64,000 nucleotides of DNA from Deltaproteobacteria bacterium GWA2_38_16 (GCA_001797335.1 MGPE01000008.1:124001-188000), one strand, 5' to 3'. Shown: positions 35,618 to 43,938, numbered from the stretch's first letter. Notes: a model not told the origin generated them from the letters alone. Numbers and translations: made by a program.

Positions 35618-35781
35618 TTTTTTAGTCCTTTAAAAGGGTTATTGAAAGAGGGTGTTTTTGGAGATTCATACCCACAATAAGGGCACTTTACTTTTTGGCA
35701 TCCCCCAAAGAAAGCACATTTATTACAGGTTTTTTCTCCCTGAGACATATTAAATGTTTTCGTACAAAAAACGCAGGTCAT
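35590..35781 (-). CDS. Small cysteine-rich zinc-ribbon protein of the feo operon
   Basis: From ATG 35781 (ATGA overlap with feoB) it is 63 residues. Eight cysteines form CVFC...CNKC, then C and CPYC, so one or two metal-binding knuckles. It takes the place where FeoC is found in enterics but is not similar to the winged-helix FeoC. Role unknown; the tight overlaps on both sides argue that it is made with FeoA/FeoB. Confidence 0.65.
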   Translation of the reverse strand: MTCVFCTKTFNMSQGEKTCNKCAFFGGCQKVKCPYCGYESPKTPSFNNPFKGLKKWKEFLELK

Positions 35782-37238
35782 AGATGTATCCTTAAAAGTT
35801 CCAAGACTTGATTTAAGAGGTATCCGGTTCCAAAAGCAGCACCGAAAATAAAAGCCGTCATCCAAAGCGTCGTTTTAAGTCCTCGTTCTTTTTTCATAAT
35901 GAGAAATTGCGCAATGCAGGGTAAAAAAAGCGTGAGCGTAATAGAAGCAATAGCCAATTGATTAGGAGTTAATAGATTTTTTGTTTGAAGATCATAGAGG
36001 CCGGCAGCTCCATAATCTCGTCTAAAAAATCCAAAGAGAACAGCAATGGCTGCTTCAGCAGGTAACCCAATGGCCAATACGACAGGTTTTAAGGCGTTAA
36101 TAAGCCATTGAAAAAGTCCTGTGATTTGCCCCACCCAAATTAAAAGACTTGCCACAATAAAGAGAGGCAGTACCTCCATAAAATACCATTGAATCCGAGA
36201 ATAGGTTTTAGTCATGACATTTGAAAGCATAGGAAGTCTCAAAGGGGGAAGTTCCATAAAAAATTGAGGTTGGGTGCCTGGAAGAATTTTTGCAGCCAAA
36301 TATCCAATCAAGAAAAATTCTCCCATAACAACGCCTCCCCACATCAGCAAAGCATGCGGAGATTTTGCAAGAAGTGCTAAAATGAGTCCCAATTGTGCTG
36401 AGCAAGGGATAGCCAATGCTAATAAAAGTGTAGCAATAACCTTTTCTCGTTTTGTTTCTAGGATTCGTGTCACCATAGTTGCCATGGTATCACATCCCAG
36501 GCCCAAAACCATGGGGATGACTGCACGGCCGTTTAAGCCGATGTATTTAAAAGATCGATCTAAAAGAAGAGCGAGTCTGGGTAAGTAGCCTGTGTCTTCA
36601 ATAATAGAAAAGGCAATAAAAAAAGTTCCTACGACCGGTAACACAATGGCTACGGCATATCGAATGCCCAATGTAAAAATACCATACTCACCGACGAATA
36701 GTTCTTGAATAACAGCCCAAGGGATCAGTGCCTGAAAGAAAGAAGTAACCCATGGATTAATATAGGTTTCAAAAAGAGTTCCTTCGATAAATTCTACAAT
36801 GGTACCAGAGCCAAAAACACCCACAAATTGATAGAGACCATAATAAAGTACCAAGGCTAAAATGGGATATCCGGTTAAAGGATGAATCATTAAACGGTTT
36901 AAAAAATTAGAAATCATGAATGAAGAGCTTTTGGGGACAGTGACACTTTGAGAAACCAGAACATCCACTGTTTTTTGCCGATTCATGGAAATGACGTAGC
37001 GGAGAGGTTCAGAGTATTGTTTGCTTAAATTGGAAACCACTTCTTGAATATGGGTATAATTTTTTTCCTCTTTTTCTTTAACCAGAGCTTGGGTGTAGGG
37101 ATCTTCTTGGAGGAGTAAGAGGGCAAGGGTGTTCTTTGAAATTTTATACGACGCTTTTAAAAGCTCTGTAATTTTTAGAACCGCTTCGCAAATCGGTGTG
37201 TCTAAATAGTTAAGCGTGGTGGTGTGTGGTGAGCTCAT
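35778..37238 (-). CDS. feoB: FeoB membrane (permease) half
   Basis: 486 residues: a short N-terminal soluble part, then the Gate-type permease of FeoB with about nine hydrophobic segments. GLGCDTMATM and FLPCIAQF carry the conserved cysteines. It lacks the GTPase domain, which is encoded by the preceding gene in another frame; the two overlap by 29 bases. Together the halves give the length of a normal single-chain FeoB. Imports Fe2+ across the inner membrane. Confidence 0.85.
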   Translation of the reverse strand: MSSPHTTTLNYLDTPICEAVLKITELLKASYKISKNTLALLLLQEDPYTQALVKEKEEKNYTHIQEVVSNLSKQYSEPLRYVISMNRQKTVDVLVSQSVTVPKSSSFMISNFLNRLMIHPLTGYPILALVLYYGLYQFVGVFGSGTIVEFIEGTLFETYINPWVTSFFQALIPWAVIQELFVGEYGIFTLGIRYAVAIVLPVVGTFFIAFSIIEDTGYLPRLALLLDRSFKYIGLNGRAVIPMVLGLGCDTMATMVTRILETKREKVIATLLLALAIPCSAQLGLILALLAKSPHALLMWGGVVMGEFFLIGYLAAKILPGTQPQFFMELPPLRLPMLSNVMTKTYSRIQWYFMEVLPLFIVASLLIWVGQITGLFQWLINALKPVVLAIGLPAEAAIAVLFGFFRRDYGAAGLYDLQTKNLLTPNQLAIASITLTLFLPCIAQFLIMKKERGLKTTLWMTAFIFGAAFGTGYLLNQVLELLRIHL

Positions 37239-37710
37239 AGAGTTTATCTTTGAGAGTCAATACTCCTATTCCTTTTGTGGATACCGTTTGGATGACAGGG
37301 ATGTGAAGCTCTTTTTCAAGAAGATCGGTATTAATGATCATGCCTATTTTTTCGGCTTCATCGATAATATTTAAATTTAAAATGACGTTGAGCTTTGTTT
37401 CCATGAGTTGAAGTGTTAAGGGGAGCATGCGTTCTAAATTTTTAGCATCTATCACATGTACAATAATATCGGGAGATTCTTCAAAAATAATTTTTCGAGA
37501 TACTTTTTCTTCATCGGTGACAGGTAGGAAGCTATACATGCCAGGCGTGTCCATAATTTCAAAAATTTTATCTTTGATGGTAATTTTCCCTCGGGTAATG
37601 GAAACTGTTGTGCCAGGGTAGTTAGAAACCGATACATACAATTTAGTGAGTTGATTAAAAAGGGAACTTTTCCCTACATTGGGGCTCCCCACTAACGCTA
37701 CTTTAGTCAT
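37210..37710 (-). CDS. feoB: FeoB GTPase half (separate G domain)
   Basis: From ATG 37710, which overlaps the fur stop as ATGA. G1 is GSPNVGKSS, switch I is NYPGTTVS, G3 is DTPG, G4 is NIID. The chain stops after the G domain (166 residues), where an intact FeoB would continue through the GDI helices into the membrane. Either a natural two-gene FeoB or the result of one frameshift; see findings. Confidence 0.83.
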   Translation of the reverse strand: MTKVALVGSPNVGKSSLFNQLTKLYVSVSNYPGTTVSITRGKITIKDKIFEIMDTPGMYSFLPVTDEEKVSRKIIFEESPDIIVHVIDAKNLERMLPLTLQLMETKLNVILNLNIIDEAEKIGMIINTDLLEKELHIPVIQTVSTKGIGVLTLKDKLYELTTHHHA

Positions 37711-38135
37711 TTTTTCTGGCACTCCCTGCAATATCCATACAGTTCATGTTTATGGCTCGTGAGTTTAAATTTATATTTTTTAGCAACCTGTTCTTGAAGT
37801 TTTTCAATATGGGTATTTTCAAATTCAATAATTTTTTTACATCGAATACAAATAAGATGATCATGATGTTGGTCTGGAGTGTGAGGTTCATACACAGCAT
37901 GGCGAGTGCCAAAATGCCGTTCATGAGCAATGCCGGAGTTTTTTAAAAGTTTCATAGTGCGATATACGGTTGCAAACCCAATGGCAGGATTTTTGGTTTT
38001 TACTTTTTGGTAGAGAGTTTCAATATCAATATGATTTTCGGTTTCTAAAAATGTTTGAACAATGGTATCCCGCTGAGCGGTAGATTTCAGCCCTTGAGAG
38101 GATAAGTATTCTTTAAGTTGATCTATTTGAACCAT
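37707..38135 (-). CDS. fur: Ferric uptake regulator Fur
   Basis: Iron-responsive dimeric repressor of 142 residues. The N-terminal winged helix includes GLKSTAQRDTIV and IGFATVYRTMKLL; the metal-sensing HHDHLICIRCKK and the C-terminal CRECQKK zinc site are present. It heads the feo operon and has a perfect 15-base Fur box directly before its ATG, so it should repress itself and iron uptake together. Confidence 0.92.
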   Translation of the reverse strand: MVQIDQLKEYLSSQGLKSTAQRDTIVQTFLETENHIDIETLYQKVKTKNPAIGFATVYRTMKLLKNSGIAHERHFGTRHAVYEPHTPDQHHDHLICIRCKKIIEFENTHIEKLQEQVAKKYKFKLTSHKHELYGYCRECQKK

Positions 38136-38141
38136 CTTTAT

Positions 38142-38156
38142 TGAGAATGATTCTCA
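38142..38156. promoter_or_regulatory. Fur box
   Basis: TGAGAATGATTCTCA, a perfect 7-1-7 inverted repeat matching the Fur consensus pattern, 7 bases upstream of the fur ATG. Flanking bases extend the palindrome to ATTGAGAA-TGA-TTCTCAAT. Confidence 0.88.
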
Positions 38157-38165
38157 ATATCGATA

Positions 38166-38194
38166 CTTGTAACGCATGTGGCTCATGATGTCAA
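38166..38194 (-). promoter_or_regulatory. Promoter of the fur-feo operon
   Basis: TTGACA (38194-38189), 17-base spacer, TACAAG (38171-38166). The predicted start near 38159 places the Fur box immediately downstream, so bound Fur would block initiation. Confidence 0.6.
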
Positions 38195-38200
38195 GGGGGG

Positions 38201-38800
38201 TTAAGAAAACATAAATTTGATTAACAGATGATAGTCTGTTTTTTGACGAGTGCAGACAAGAGCAGTAATATAGGCTTGTCTCCTTGCTTTTGGATCACTT
38301 TTTAAAGATACTCCCCACGTAGGTATTTGCATGGAATTTTTTTCACAAAAAAATTCTATTAGAATTCTACCAAATCGACCATTCCCATTAGTAAACGGAT
38401 GTATTGTTTCTATCCTTTCATGGAAGCGCGCTGCAATTTCATTATGTGAGAATGATTTTTCTTTTAGCCAATAATTGATATCATTTTCAAGTTGTTTAAG
38501 GGATGGCCAAATTTGATGAGGTAAATAAAAAACTGGATTATTGAGTTCATGTTGTCTTACCACTCCAGCCCACTTCCAAACATTTCCAAAAAGTTTTTTA
38601 TGAAGTTTTAGCCAAAAATCGTATGAAGAACATTCACCTGTATAGTTTTTTAACCAGGACAATCCCTCAACAATATTCTGTTCTTCATATTCATCCAATT
38701 CTCCGATGGTTTGAATATGTACAGGTTTTAAACCTTTCTGTAGTTCAGGTGGCAGTGGGGTTTGTCCATCTCTGTCCTTGAAAAGAAAATTTTTCACCAC
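38201..38800 (-). CDS. Mobile mystery protein B (Fic-domain protein)
   Basis: 199 residues. Intact Fic core HPFTNGNGRFGR, matching HPFxxGNGRxxR, so AMP-transfer chemistry is possible. N-terminal DGQTPLPPELQKGLK and the overall length match the 'mobile mystery protein B' family, always found next to protein A. Its start overlaps the protein A stop by 7 bases. Likely a toxin-antitoxin-like mobile pair; the biological target is not known. Confidence 0.85.
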   Translation of the reverse strand: MVKNFLFKDRDGQTPLPPELQKGLKPVHIQTIGELDEYEEQNIVEGLSWLKNYTGECSSYDFWLKLHKKLFGNVWKWAGVVRQHELNNPVFYLPHQIWPSLKQLENDINYWLKEKSFSHNEIAARFHERIETIHPFTNGNGRFGRILIEFFCEKNSMQIPTWGVSLKSDPKARRQAYITALVCTRQKTDYHLLIKFMFS

Positions 38801-39240
38801 ACATCCCCTGTATCGAGCAGTTTTTTGACAAGCCTTTCAAGACGATCCTGAACGCTCTGTTCCACACGTTGATTTTCTAAAGTCATATGGGTATCTGCTG
38901 TAGATAAAATTCGTTTTGCTTTTTCCAAAGCCTGTTTCTTCAAAAGCTCATCAATATCCTTCTTAGGGATGAAAGCATAAACAAGCTCACATTCCATAGC
39001 TCGTGCCATTGCTTTCAGTGTTCCAATTGTTACCTTTTCAGCAGCTTCTCCTCTTTCTGCCTGAGCTACTGTCGCAATAGAAACTCCAACCCGCTCAGCT
39101 AGTTTTTTAAGAGTCATATTCAATATATGCCTCATATAATGAATCCAGCCGGGACGAACCTTTTCTCCTTTGAAGGCTTGTCGAATAGTTTTGATCCGGC
39201 GATTTGCTTGAGAAATAGCTAAATGATCTAATGTTTTCAT
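38794..39240 (-). CDS. Mobile mystery protein A (HTH regulator)
   Basis: From ATG 39240 with GAGGGAAA upstream; 148 residues. A helix-turn-helix of the XRE kind (MTLKKLAERVGVSIATVAQAERGE) follows the family N-terminus with ARRI-like ANRRIKTIRQAF and WIHYMRHIL. It probably represses the pair through the repeated sites at 39261-39342 and neutralises the Fic partner. Confidence 0.85.
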   Translation of the reverse strand: MKTLDHLAISQANRRIKTIRQAFKGEKVRPGWIHYMRHILNMTLKKLAERVGVSIATVAQAERGEAAEKVTIGTLKAMARAMECELVYAFIPKKDIDELLKKQALEKAKRILSTADTHMTLENQRVEQSVQDRLERLVKKLLDTGDVW

Positions 39241-39259
39241 AGTCTTTTCCCTCAATATA

Positions 39260-39342
39260 ATTATGTATAATTACATTATTAATGTCAATTATATTATGTA
39301 TATATACATAATATATGCCTATATATTTATGTATAATTACAT
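39260..39342. promoter_or_regulatory. Operator/promoter region of the mobile mystery pair
   Basis: TTATGTATAATTACAT occurs twice (39261-39276, 39327-39342), and a perfect 20-base palindrome ATTATGTATATATACATAAT lies between (39293-39312). On the minus strand TTGACA (39288-39283), 17 bases, CATAAT (39265-39260) would be the promoter. Confidence 0.65.
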
Positions 39343-39408
39343 ATATTAATATATGTAACTTATTGATAATAAATAAGAATTAAAAACAGATTTAAAATCT
39401 GAAGTTGG

Positions 39409-39611
39409 TAGGCGATATAGGGCTCGGCTTCCGGTCAAAAATCACACAGTGATTTTTGCCTTCAGCCACGCCTCATGAGCCACCAGCATAGCTGGTACCG
39501 GCTCATTCCGGCATTCTCGTCCTAATCTTTGATTGAAAATAGCCGGACTTGGCTATTTTCTCATGAGATAGCCTATATTTTATTCTCGCTTTGCTTAAAT
39601 AAAATATAGGC
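39409..39611. repeat. Four-hairpin cluster flanked by copies of the tRNA-Val 3' end
   Basis: TAGGCGATATAGGGCTCGG at 39409-39427 nearly repeats the tRNA-Val 3' end (39607-39625, two differences). Between them lie hairpins with arms 39436-39445/39449-39458, 39475-39481 plus 39483-39487/39491-39495 plus 39500-39506, 39535-39544/39551-39560, and 39571-39584/39598-39611. The stretch 39241-39606 otherwise has no gene. Confidence 0.7.
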
Positions 39612-39679
39612 GATATAGGACTCGAACCTACGACCTTTCCCATGTGAAGGGAACGCTCTACCAACTGAGCTAATCGCCT
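39607..39679 (-). tRNA. tRNA-Val (anticodon CAC)
   Basis: 73-base cloverleaf: acceptor AGGCGAT/ATCGCCT, D arm GCTC/GAGC, anticodon stem TTCCC/GGGAA with loop TTCACAT (anticodon CAC), T arm GTAGG-TTCGAGT-CCTAT. No CCA encoded. Confidence 0.93.
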
Positions 39680-39728
39680 AAATATTATTTTCTTCTAGCA
39701 GAATTTAAAATCACGAGCAATGAGATCC

Positions 39729-40406
39729 TTATGACTGAATTTGAGGAGTAAAGTGAATAACCTGCGCTGTGTGCTGTGTGGATATATCTTGTTTTTCTAA
39801 GGTTGAGTACACAAGATCGGCTACAGAATCTAAATCATTTTTTCGGGTAACGACATTTAAATTTTCAGTATCTACAATGAGAACGGGGCCTATTTTATAA
39901 TTAGAAACCCATTCTTCATACCGTTGATTCAAACGCTCTAAATATTCTCTGGGAATATTTTTTTCACAGTTTCTTCCTCGACTTTTAATCCGGTGTTCTA
40001 AGGTATCTACCGAGGCTCTTAAATAGATTAAAAGATCTGGAACTTTTAAGTAGCTTGTCATGCAGTGAAAAAGAGAGACGTAGTTTCTATAATCTCTTTC
40101 TTCAAATTTTCCTTCGTAATAAAGATTTTTGGAGAAGACTTCTGCATCTTCATAAATAGAGCGATCTTGAATAACGGTTTCAGGTTCTTGAAACATTTTT
40201 TTGTGATGTTCAAAGCGTTTTGATAAAAAGAAAACTTGAAGATGAAACGCCCACGCGCGCATATCTTTATAAAAATCAGAAAGATAGGGATTGGTATCAA
40301 CAACTTCATAATAAGGCTTCCATCCAAAACGACTACTTAACAGCCCTGTTAAGGTTGATTTTCCAACACCGATGTTTCCTGCGATCGCGATGAATTTTTT
40401 ATTCAC
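39729..40406 (-). CDS. Deoxynucleoside kinase (first of a pair)
   Basis: Phosphorylates salvaged deoxynucleosides. From GTG 40406 it has 225 residues, with GGAGGA 8 bases upstream; the frame runs further into the neighbouring gene without meaning. P-loop GNIGVGKST, the YEVVDTNPYL region, the DRSIYED motif with the substrate-positioning Arg, and the LID-region arginines (KSRGRNCE) are intact. Overlaps the second kinase by 8 bases; paired kinases of this family can form heterodimers with different specificities. Confidence 0.83.
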   Translation of the reverse strand: MNKKFIAIAGNIGVGKSTLTGLLSSRFGWKPYYEVVDTNPYLSDFYKDMRAWAFHLQVFFLSKRFEHHKKMFQEPETVIQDRSIYEDAEVFSKNLYYEGKFEERDYRNYVSLFHCMTSYLKVPDLLIYLRASVDTLEHRIKSRGRNCEKNIPREYLERLNQRYEEWVSNYKIGPVLIVDTENLNVVTRKNDLDSVADLVYSTLEKQDISTQHTAQVIHFTPQIQS

Positions 40407-41049
40407 GAATACGTTCCTCCTCCTGTTTATACTTTCGTTTTGTTTTCTTCTCGATAATGGACTTAATATTGGCGTAACTATTTCGATTAAAAACAAAATC
40501 CATTTCCGAAGCATCCACCGTTAACAGTTCTGTTTCATCATAGGCTGAAAAAAAATCTTCATAGCGTTTAGCTAATTGAGCAATGTAGTGAGGATCCATT
40601 TTGCGCTCAAAAGAACGATCCCTTAATTGAATGCGCTTCATCAAGCTTTCGACATCGGCTTTTAAATAAATAACCAAATCTGGGATGGCGACTTTTTTAT
40701 TGAGAGGTCGAAAAACGGAATCAAAAATTTCAAATTCTTCTGTATTGAGTGTTACACTCGAAAAAATTTTATTTTTAGAAAATAAATAATCTGAAATAAT
40801 GAGTTGGGTGGAGTGAAGCAGATCATCCATGAGCTGCCTTTGTTGGCGAAATCTGGAAAGAAGAAAGAAAATTTCTGTGTTAAAAGCATGGGTAGAAATA
40901 TCGTCGTAAAATCCCTTTACAAGAAAGGGGTTTTCTTCGACAATTTCTAAATATTGTTTGGCTTTAAAATCTTGGGCGAGCAAGTCCACAAGAGTGGTTT
41001 TCCCAACTCCAATGACTCCTTCAACAACTATGTAGCGGTAAGAACTCAC
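40399..41049 (-). CDS. Deoxynucleoside kinase (second of a pair)
   Basis: P-loop GVIGVGKTT, YLEIVEENPFL, then SDYLFSK in place of the DRS motif of its neighbour, and QLRDRSFERKM in the LID. I favour GTG 41049, which opens the protein just before the first strand and has AAAGG upstream; TTG 41094 is possible. The altered DRS motif suggests a different nucleoside preference or a supporting subunit role. Confidence 0.75.
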   Translation of the reverse strand: MSSYRYIVVEGVIGVGKTTLVDLLAQDFKAKQYLEIVEENPFLVKGFYDDISTHAFNTEIFFLLSRFRQQRQLMDDLLHSTQLIISDYLFSKNKIFSSVTLNTEEFEIFDSVFRPLNKKVAIPDLVIYLKADVESLMKRIQLRDRSFERKMDPHYIAQLAKRYEDFFSAYDETELLTVDASEMDFVFNRNSYANIKSIIEKKTKRKYKQEEERIRE

Positions 41050-41112
41050 GATACCTTTCGGGATTCTAAAAAAAATAGCAGATGAATTCAACAAAATTCT
41101 CTCTTTTTTTTC

Positions 41113-41132
41113 ATTAAAGTTTTCTTAAAGTT
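41113..41132 (+). promoter_or_regulatory. 11-bp-period direct repeat upstream of the response regulators
   Basis: TTAAAGTTT at 41113-41121 and again at 41124-41132, exactly 11 bases apart. OmpR/PhoB-type regulators bind direct half-sites with this period, so autoregulation is possible. Confidence 0.45.
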
Positions 41133-41167
41133 TGCCGATAGGTTCATTAGAGTATAAGGAGGCGCCC

Positions 41168-41863
41168 ATGGCTAAAATTTTAATTGTAGATGACAAAGAA
41201 GAAGATATTCAGTTAATCGGTGATCACTTAAAACCCAAAGGGTATCAAGTAGTTCGCGCTAAAAATGGCTATGAAGCCATGTATCTTTTTGATAAGGAAT
41301 CCCCCGATATCGTGATTTTAGATTGGAATATGCCGGGGCTATCGGGCATTGATGTCTGTAAAAGTTTTAAAGAAAAGAAAAAACATATTCCTATTTTGAT
41401 GCTTACAGTGCAAGGCAACATTCAGCATAAAAGAGAGGGGTTTCAATCCGGGTGTGATGATTATTTAACTAAACCCTGTGATCTTGCGGAATTAGAAGCC
41501 CGAATTCAAAATTTACTGCGAAAGTCAGAAAAAAAATCCGCAGGGAAATTATCTTATGGCGACTTGGTGCTCGATCCAGAGGCGCATCGGGTGACTAAAA
41601 GTGGTAAGGTCGTCGAGCTGTCTTTAACAGAATATACTCTTTTAGAATATCTCATGCAAAATGTAGATAAGGTGCTTACTCGAAAAATGATTTTAGAGCA
41701 CGTTTGGGGAACCGATAATCCGGAAACATTTACCAATATTGTAGATGTGTACATGAATTATTTACGAAAAAAAGTAGATACACCCGATCGAAAATCGATC
41801 ATTAAGACAGTCAGAGGCATGGGCTACATGCTTGAAGATCAAGCGCTTCGAAAAGCAGCGTAA
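41168..41863 (+). CDS. OmpR-family response regulator 1
   Basis: 231 residues from ATG 41168, chosen for AAGGAGG 5 bases upstream. Receiver domain: acidic pair IVDDKEED, phosphoacceptor Asp52 in LDWNMPG, Thr80, Lys102 in LTKPCDL. C-terminal winged helix of the OmpR/PhoB type with LSLTEYTLLEYLM and the DVYMNYLRKK recognition helix. No histidine kinase gene lies nearby. Fifteen bases before the second regulator. Confidence 0.9.
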   Translation: MAKILIVDDKEEDIQLIGDHLKPKGYQVVRAKNGYEAMYLFDKESPDIVILDWNMPGLSGIDVCKSFKEKKKHIPILMLTVQGNIQHKREGFQSGCDDYLTKPCDLAELEARIQNLLRKSEKKSAGKLSYGDLVLDPEAHRVTKSGKVVELSLTEYTLLEYLMQNVDKVLTRKMILEHVWGTDNPETFTNIVDVYMNYLRKKVDTPDRKSIIKTVRGMGYMLEDQALRKAA

Positions 41864-41878
41864 AGGGGAGGAAAAGAT

Positions 41879-42604
41879 ATGGAAAATTCGAATGTAAAAG
41901 TATTGGTGGTCAAGGTTCTTCTAGTCGATGATAATCATGAAGATGTAAATCTTGTCAAAAATTTCTTAGTCCCCAAAGGCTACACAGTTTTAGAAGCTCG
42001 CTCCGGGGAAGAGGCACTACAAAAAGTAAAAGAGTTTCAACCCAGTATCGTGGTATTAGATTGGCTTCTCCCAGGCATTTCTGGAGTGGAGGTCTGTAAA
42101 GAACTTAAAAACCACATGCCTTCTGTTCCGGTCCTGATGCTCTCTGTGCATCGAAGTACAGAGCATAAAGTACAAGCTTTTCAAGCCGGGTGTGATGATT
42201 ATTTAAGTAAGCCCTGTGAACTGGAAGAATTAGAGATTCGTCTCCAAAATCTTGTAAAAAAAACGCATACAAAACCACAAGAAAAAGTCATACGATTAGG
42301 GGATATTGCCATGGATGTTTCTGCTCATCGGGTAACCAAAGGGGGGAAGATTGTAGATCTGACCATTAAAGAATATACGTTATTAGAGTATTTAATGAGT
42401 AACTGTGGAAAAGTGATGACCCGAAATATGATTTTAGAGCAAGTGTGGGGAGAAAACACAGAAACGTTTACCAATATTGTCGATGTATATGTCAATTATC
42501 TTCGTAAAAAATTAGATACGCCCATGACAGAATCTTATATTAAAACCATTCGTGGGGTGGGGTATCTGATGGAAGATGTAATGGCAAAGAAAATAGCAGC
42601 CTAA
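41879..42604 (+). CDS. OmpR-family response regulator 2
   Basis: 241 residues, preceded by GGGGAGGAAAAG. Receiver with VDDNHED, Asp61 in LDWLLPG, Ser instead of Thr at the switch position (LMLSV) and Lys in LSKPCEL; winged helix with the same DVYVNYLRKK helix as its neighbour. The pair clearly arose by tandem duplication; the near-identical recognition helices suggest overlapping DNA targets. Confidence 0.9.
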   Translation: MENSNVKVLVVKVLLVDDNHEDVNLVKNFLVPKGYTVLEARSGEEALQKVKEFQPSIVVLDWLLPGISGVEVCKELKNHMPSVPVLMLSVHRSTEHKVQAFQAGCDDYLSKPCELEELEIRLQNLVKKTHTKPQEKVIRLGDIAMDVSAHRVTKGGKIVDLTIKEYTLLEYLMSNCGKVMTRNMILEQVWGENTETFTNIVDVYVNYLRKKLDTPMTESYIKTIRGVGYLMEDVMAKKIAA

Positions 42605-43914
42605 TTCAAGTTTAATGCGAGCATTCGCATTTCTGTCATTTCTTGGATTGCATACTTTAATCCTTCACGACCAAATCCAGAATCTTTTACTCCTCCGTAG
42701 GGCATATGATCGACCCGAAAAGTTGGGATATCATTATGAATCAGTCCCCCGACTTCAATATTTTCATAGGCTTGAAAGAGTGTGGGAAGGTGATTTGTAA
42801 AAATGCCTGCTTGAAGACCATAAGGGAGACGTTTTAAATCTGCATAGACTTCTTTCATGTCTTTAAAAGAGATGAGATTAACAACAGGGCCAAACACCTC
42901 TTCAGAGCATACTTTCATGGAAAGAGTGACATTGATTAAAACGGAAGGATCTATAAACCGTCCTTTTCTGGTTCCTCCACAGAGAATAGTGGCTCCCTGG
43001 GCCTTGGCTTCTTTGATCCACGATTCTACGCGCTTGGCTGCGTTTTCGTCGATCAAAGGGCCTACATCGGTTTTTGGATCCATGGGATCTGCCACCTTTA
43101 ACGCAAGAGTGGCTTTTACAAACAGATCTTTAAAGGTTTCAAAGTGTGTTTCATGAACATAAATCGTTTGAACAGAAATACAAATTTGTCCTGCGCTGGA
43201 AAAAGCACCATAGACACAGCGCTCAATGGCTTTTTGAGGGGCATAATCTTGTGCGATAATGGTTGCTGCAATGCCTCCTAATTCTAAGATGACTTTCTTT
43301 TTTACAGCTTTGGCTTTTAACGCCCAGCCGGTCGCAGCGCTGCCTGTGAAGGTCAACATTTTAAACCTGGAATCTTGAACCATTGCTTGGGTCTCTTCAT
43401 TAGAACAAGAAACCACAGCAAAGGCTCCCTCAGGTAATCCACTTTTTTGAATGATGCTAGCTAACTTTTGAGCAGTCTCTTTAGCGTGAGGAGCAGGCTT
43501 TAAAACCAAACTATTTCCGCTGGCCAAAGCTGGGGCAACTTTATGAGCTACAAGATTAAGAGGATAGTTGAAGGGAGAAATAGCTAAAATGGGTCCAATG
43601 GGAAATCGGCTGACCAAAGCCATTCGTTTTGGAGTTGTGGATAAATGATCTAAAGAAATGATTTCTCCATTGATTCTTTTTGCTTCTTCAGCGGCACCTA
43701 AAAAGGTATTGATGCTGCGAGAGGTTTCTCGCTCTGATTCTCGAATGGTTTTGCCTATTTCATGGGTAATGGTTTGAGAGAAATCGTTAGAGTTTTTTTC
43801 AATACCTTGGGCAATTTTTTTTAAAATTTCTGATCGTTCAAAAGAAGATAAATTTTTGGTGAACTCAAAGGCACTGACGGCTTTTTGAATAACGTGTTCA
43901 ATATCCGACGACAT
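42601..43914 (-). CDS. NAD(P)-dependent aldehyde dehydrogenase
   Basis: Oxidises an aldehyde to the acid (or acyl product). The Rossmann segment FTGSAATG, the catalytic Glu in LELGG and the catalytic Cys in SAGQICISVQ are present, as is the PFNYPLNL region. The usual N-terminal arm is short (about 437 residues instead of about 480). The non-phosphorylating GAPDH/lactaldehyde dehydrogenase branch is likely from FNYPLNLVAHK; substrate not proved. ATGs at 43914, 43923 and 43932 are all possible. Tail-to-tail with response regulator 2. Confidence 0.85.
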   Translation of the reverse strand: MSSDIEHVIQKAVSAFEFTKNLSSFERSEILKKIAQGIEKNSNDFSQTITHEIGKTIRESERETSRSINTFLGAAEEAKRINGEIISLDHLSTTPKRMALVSRFPIGPILAISPFNYPLNLVAHKVAPALASGNSLVLKPAPHAKETAQKLASIIQKSGLPEGAFAVVSCSNEETQAMVQDSRFKMLTFTGSAATGWALKAKAVKKKVILELGGIAATIIAQDYAPQKAIERCVYGAFSSAGQICISVQTIYVHETHFETFKDLFVKATLALKVADPMDPKTDVGPLIDENAAKRVESWIKEAKAQGATILCGGTRKGRFIDPSVLINVTLSMKVCSEEVFGPVVNLISFKDMKEVYADLKRLPYGLQAGIFTNHLPTLFQAYENIEVGGLIHNDIPTFRVDHMPYGGVKDSGFGREGLKYAIQEMTEMRMLALNLN

Positions 43915-43938
43915 TATTGACATCTTTATCATTCAGAT

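Noticed and set aside
36274-36588. 104-codon plus-strand ORF
   Set aside because: Lies opposite conserved FeoB permease sequence; shadow.
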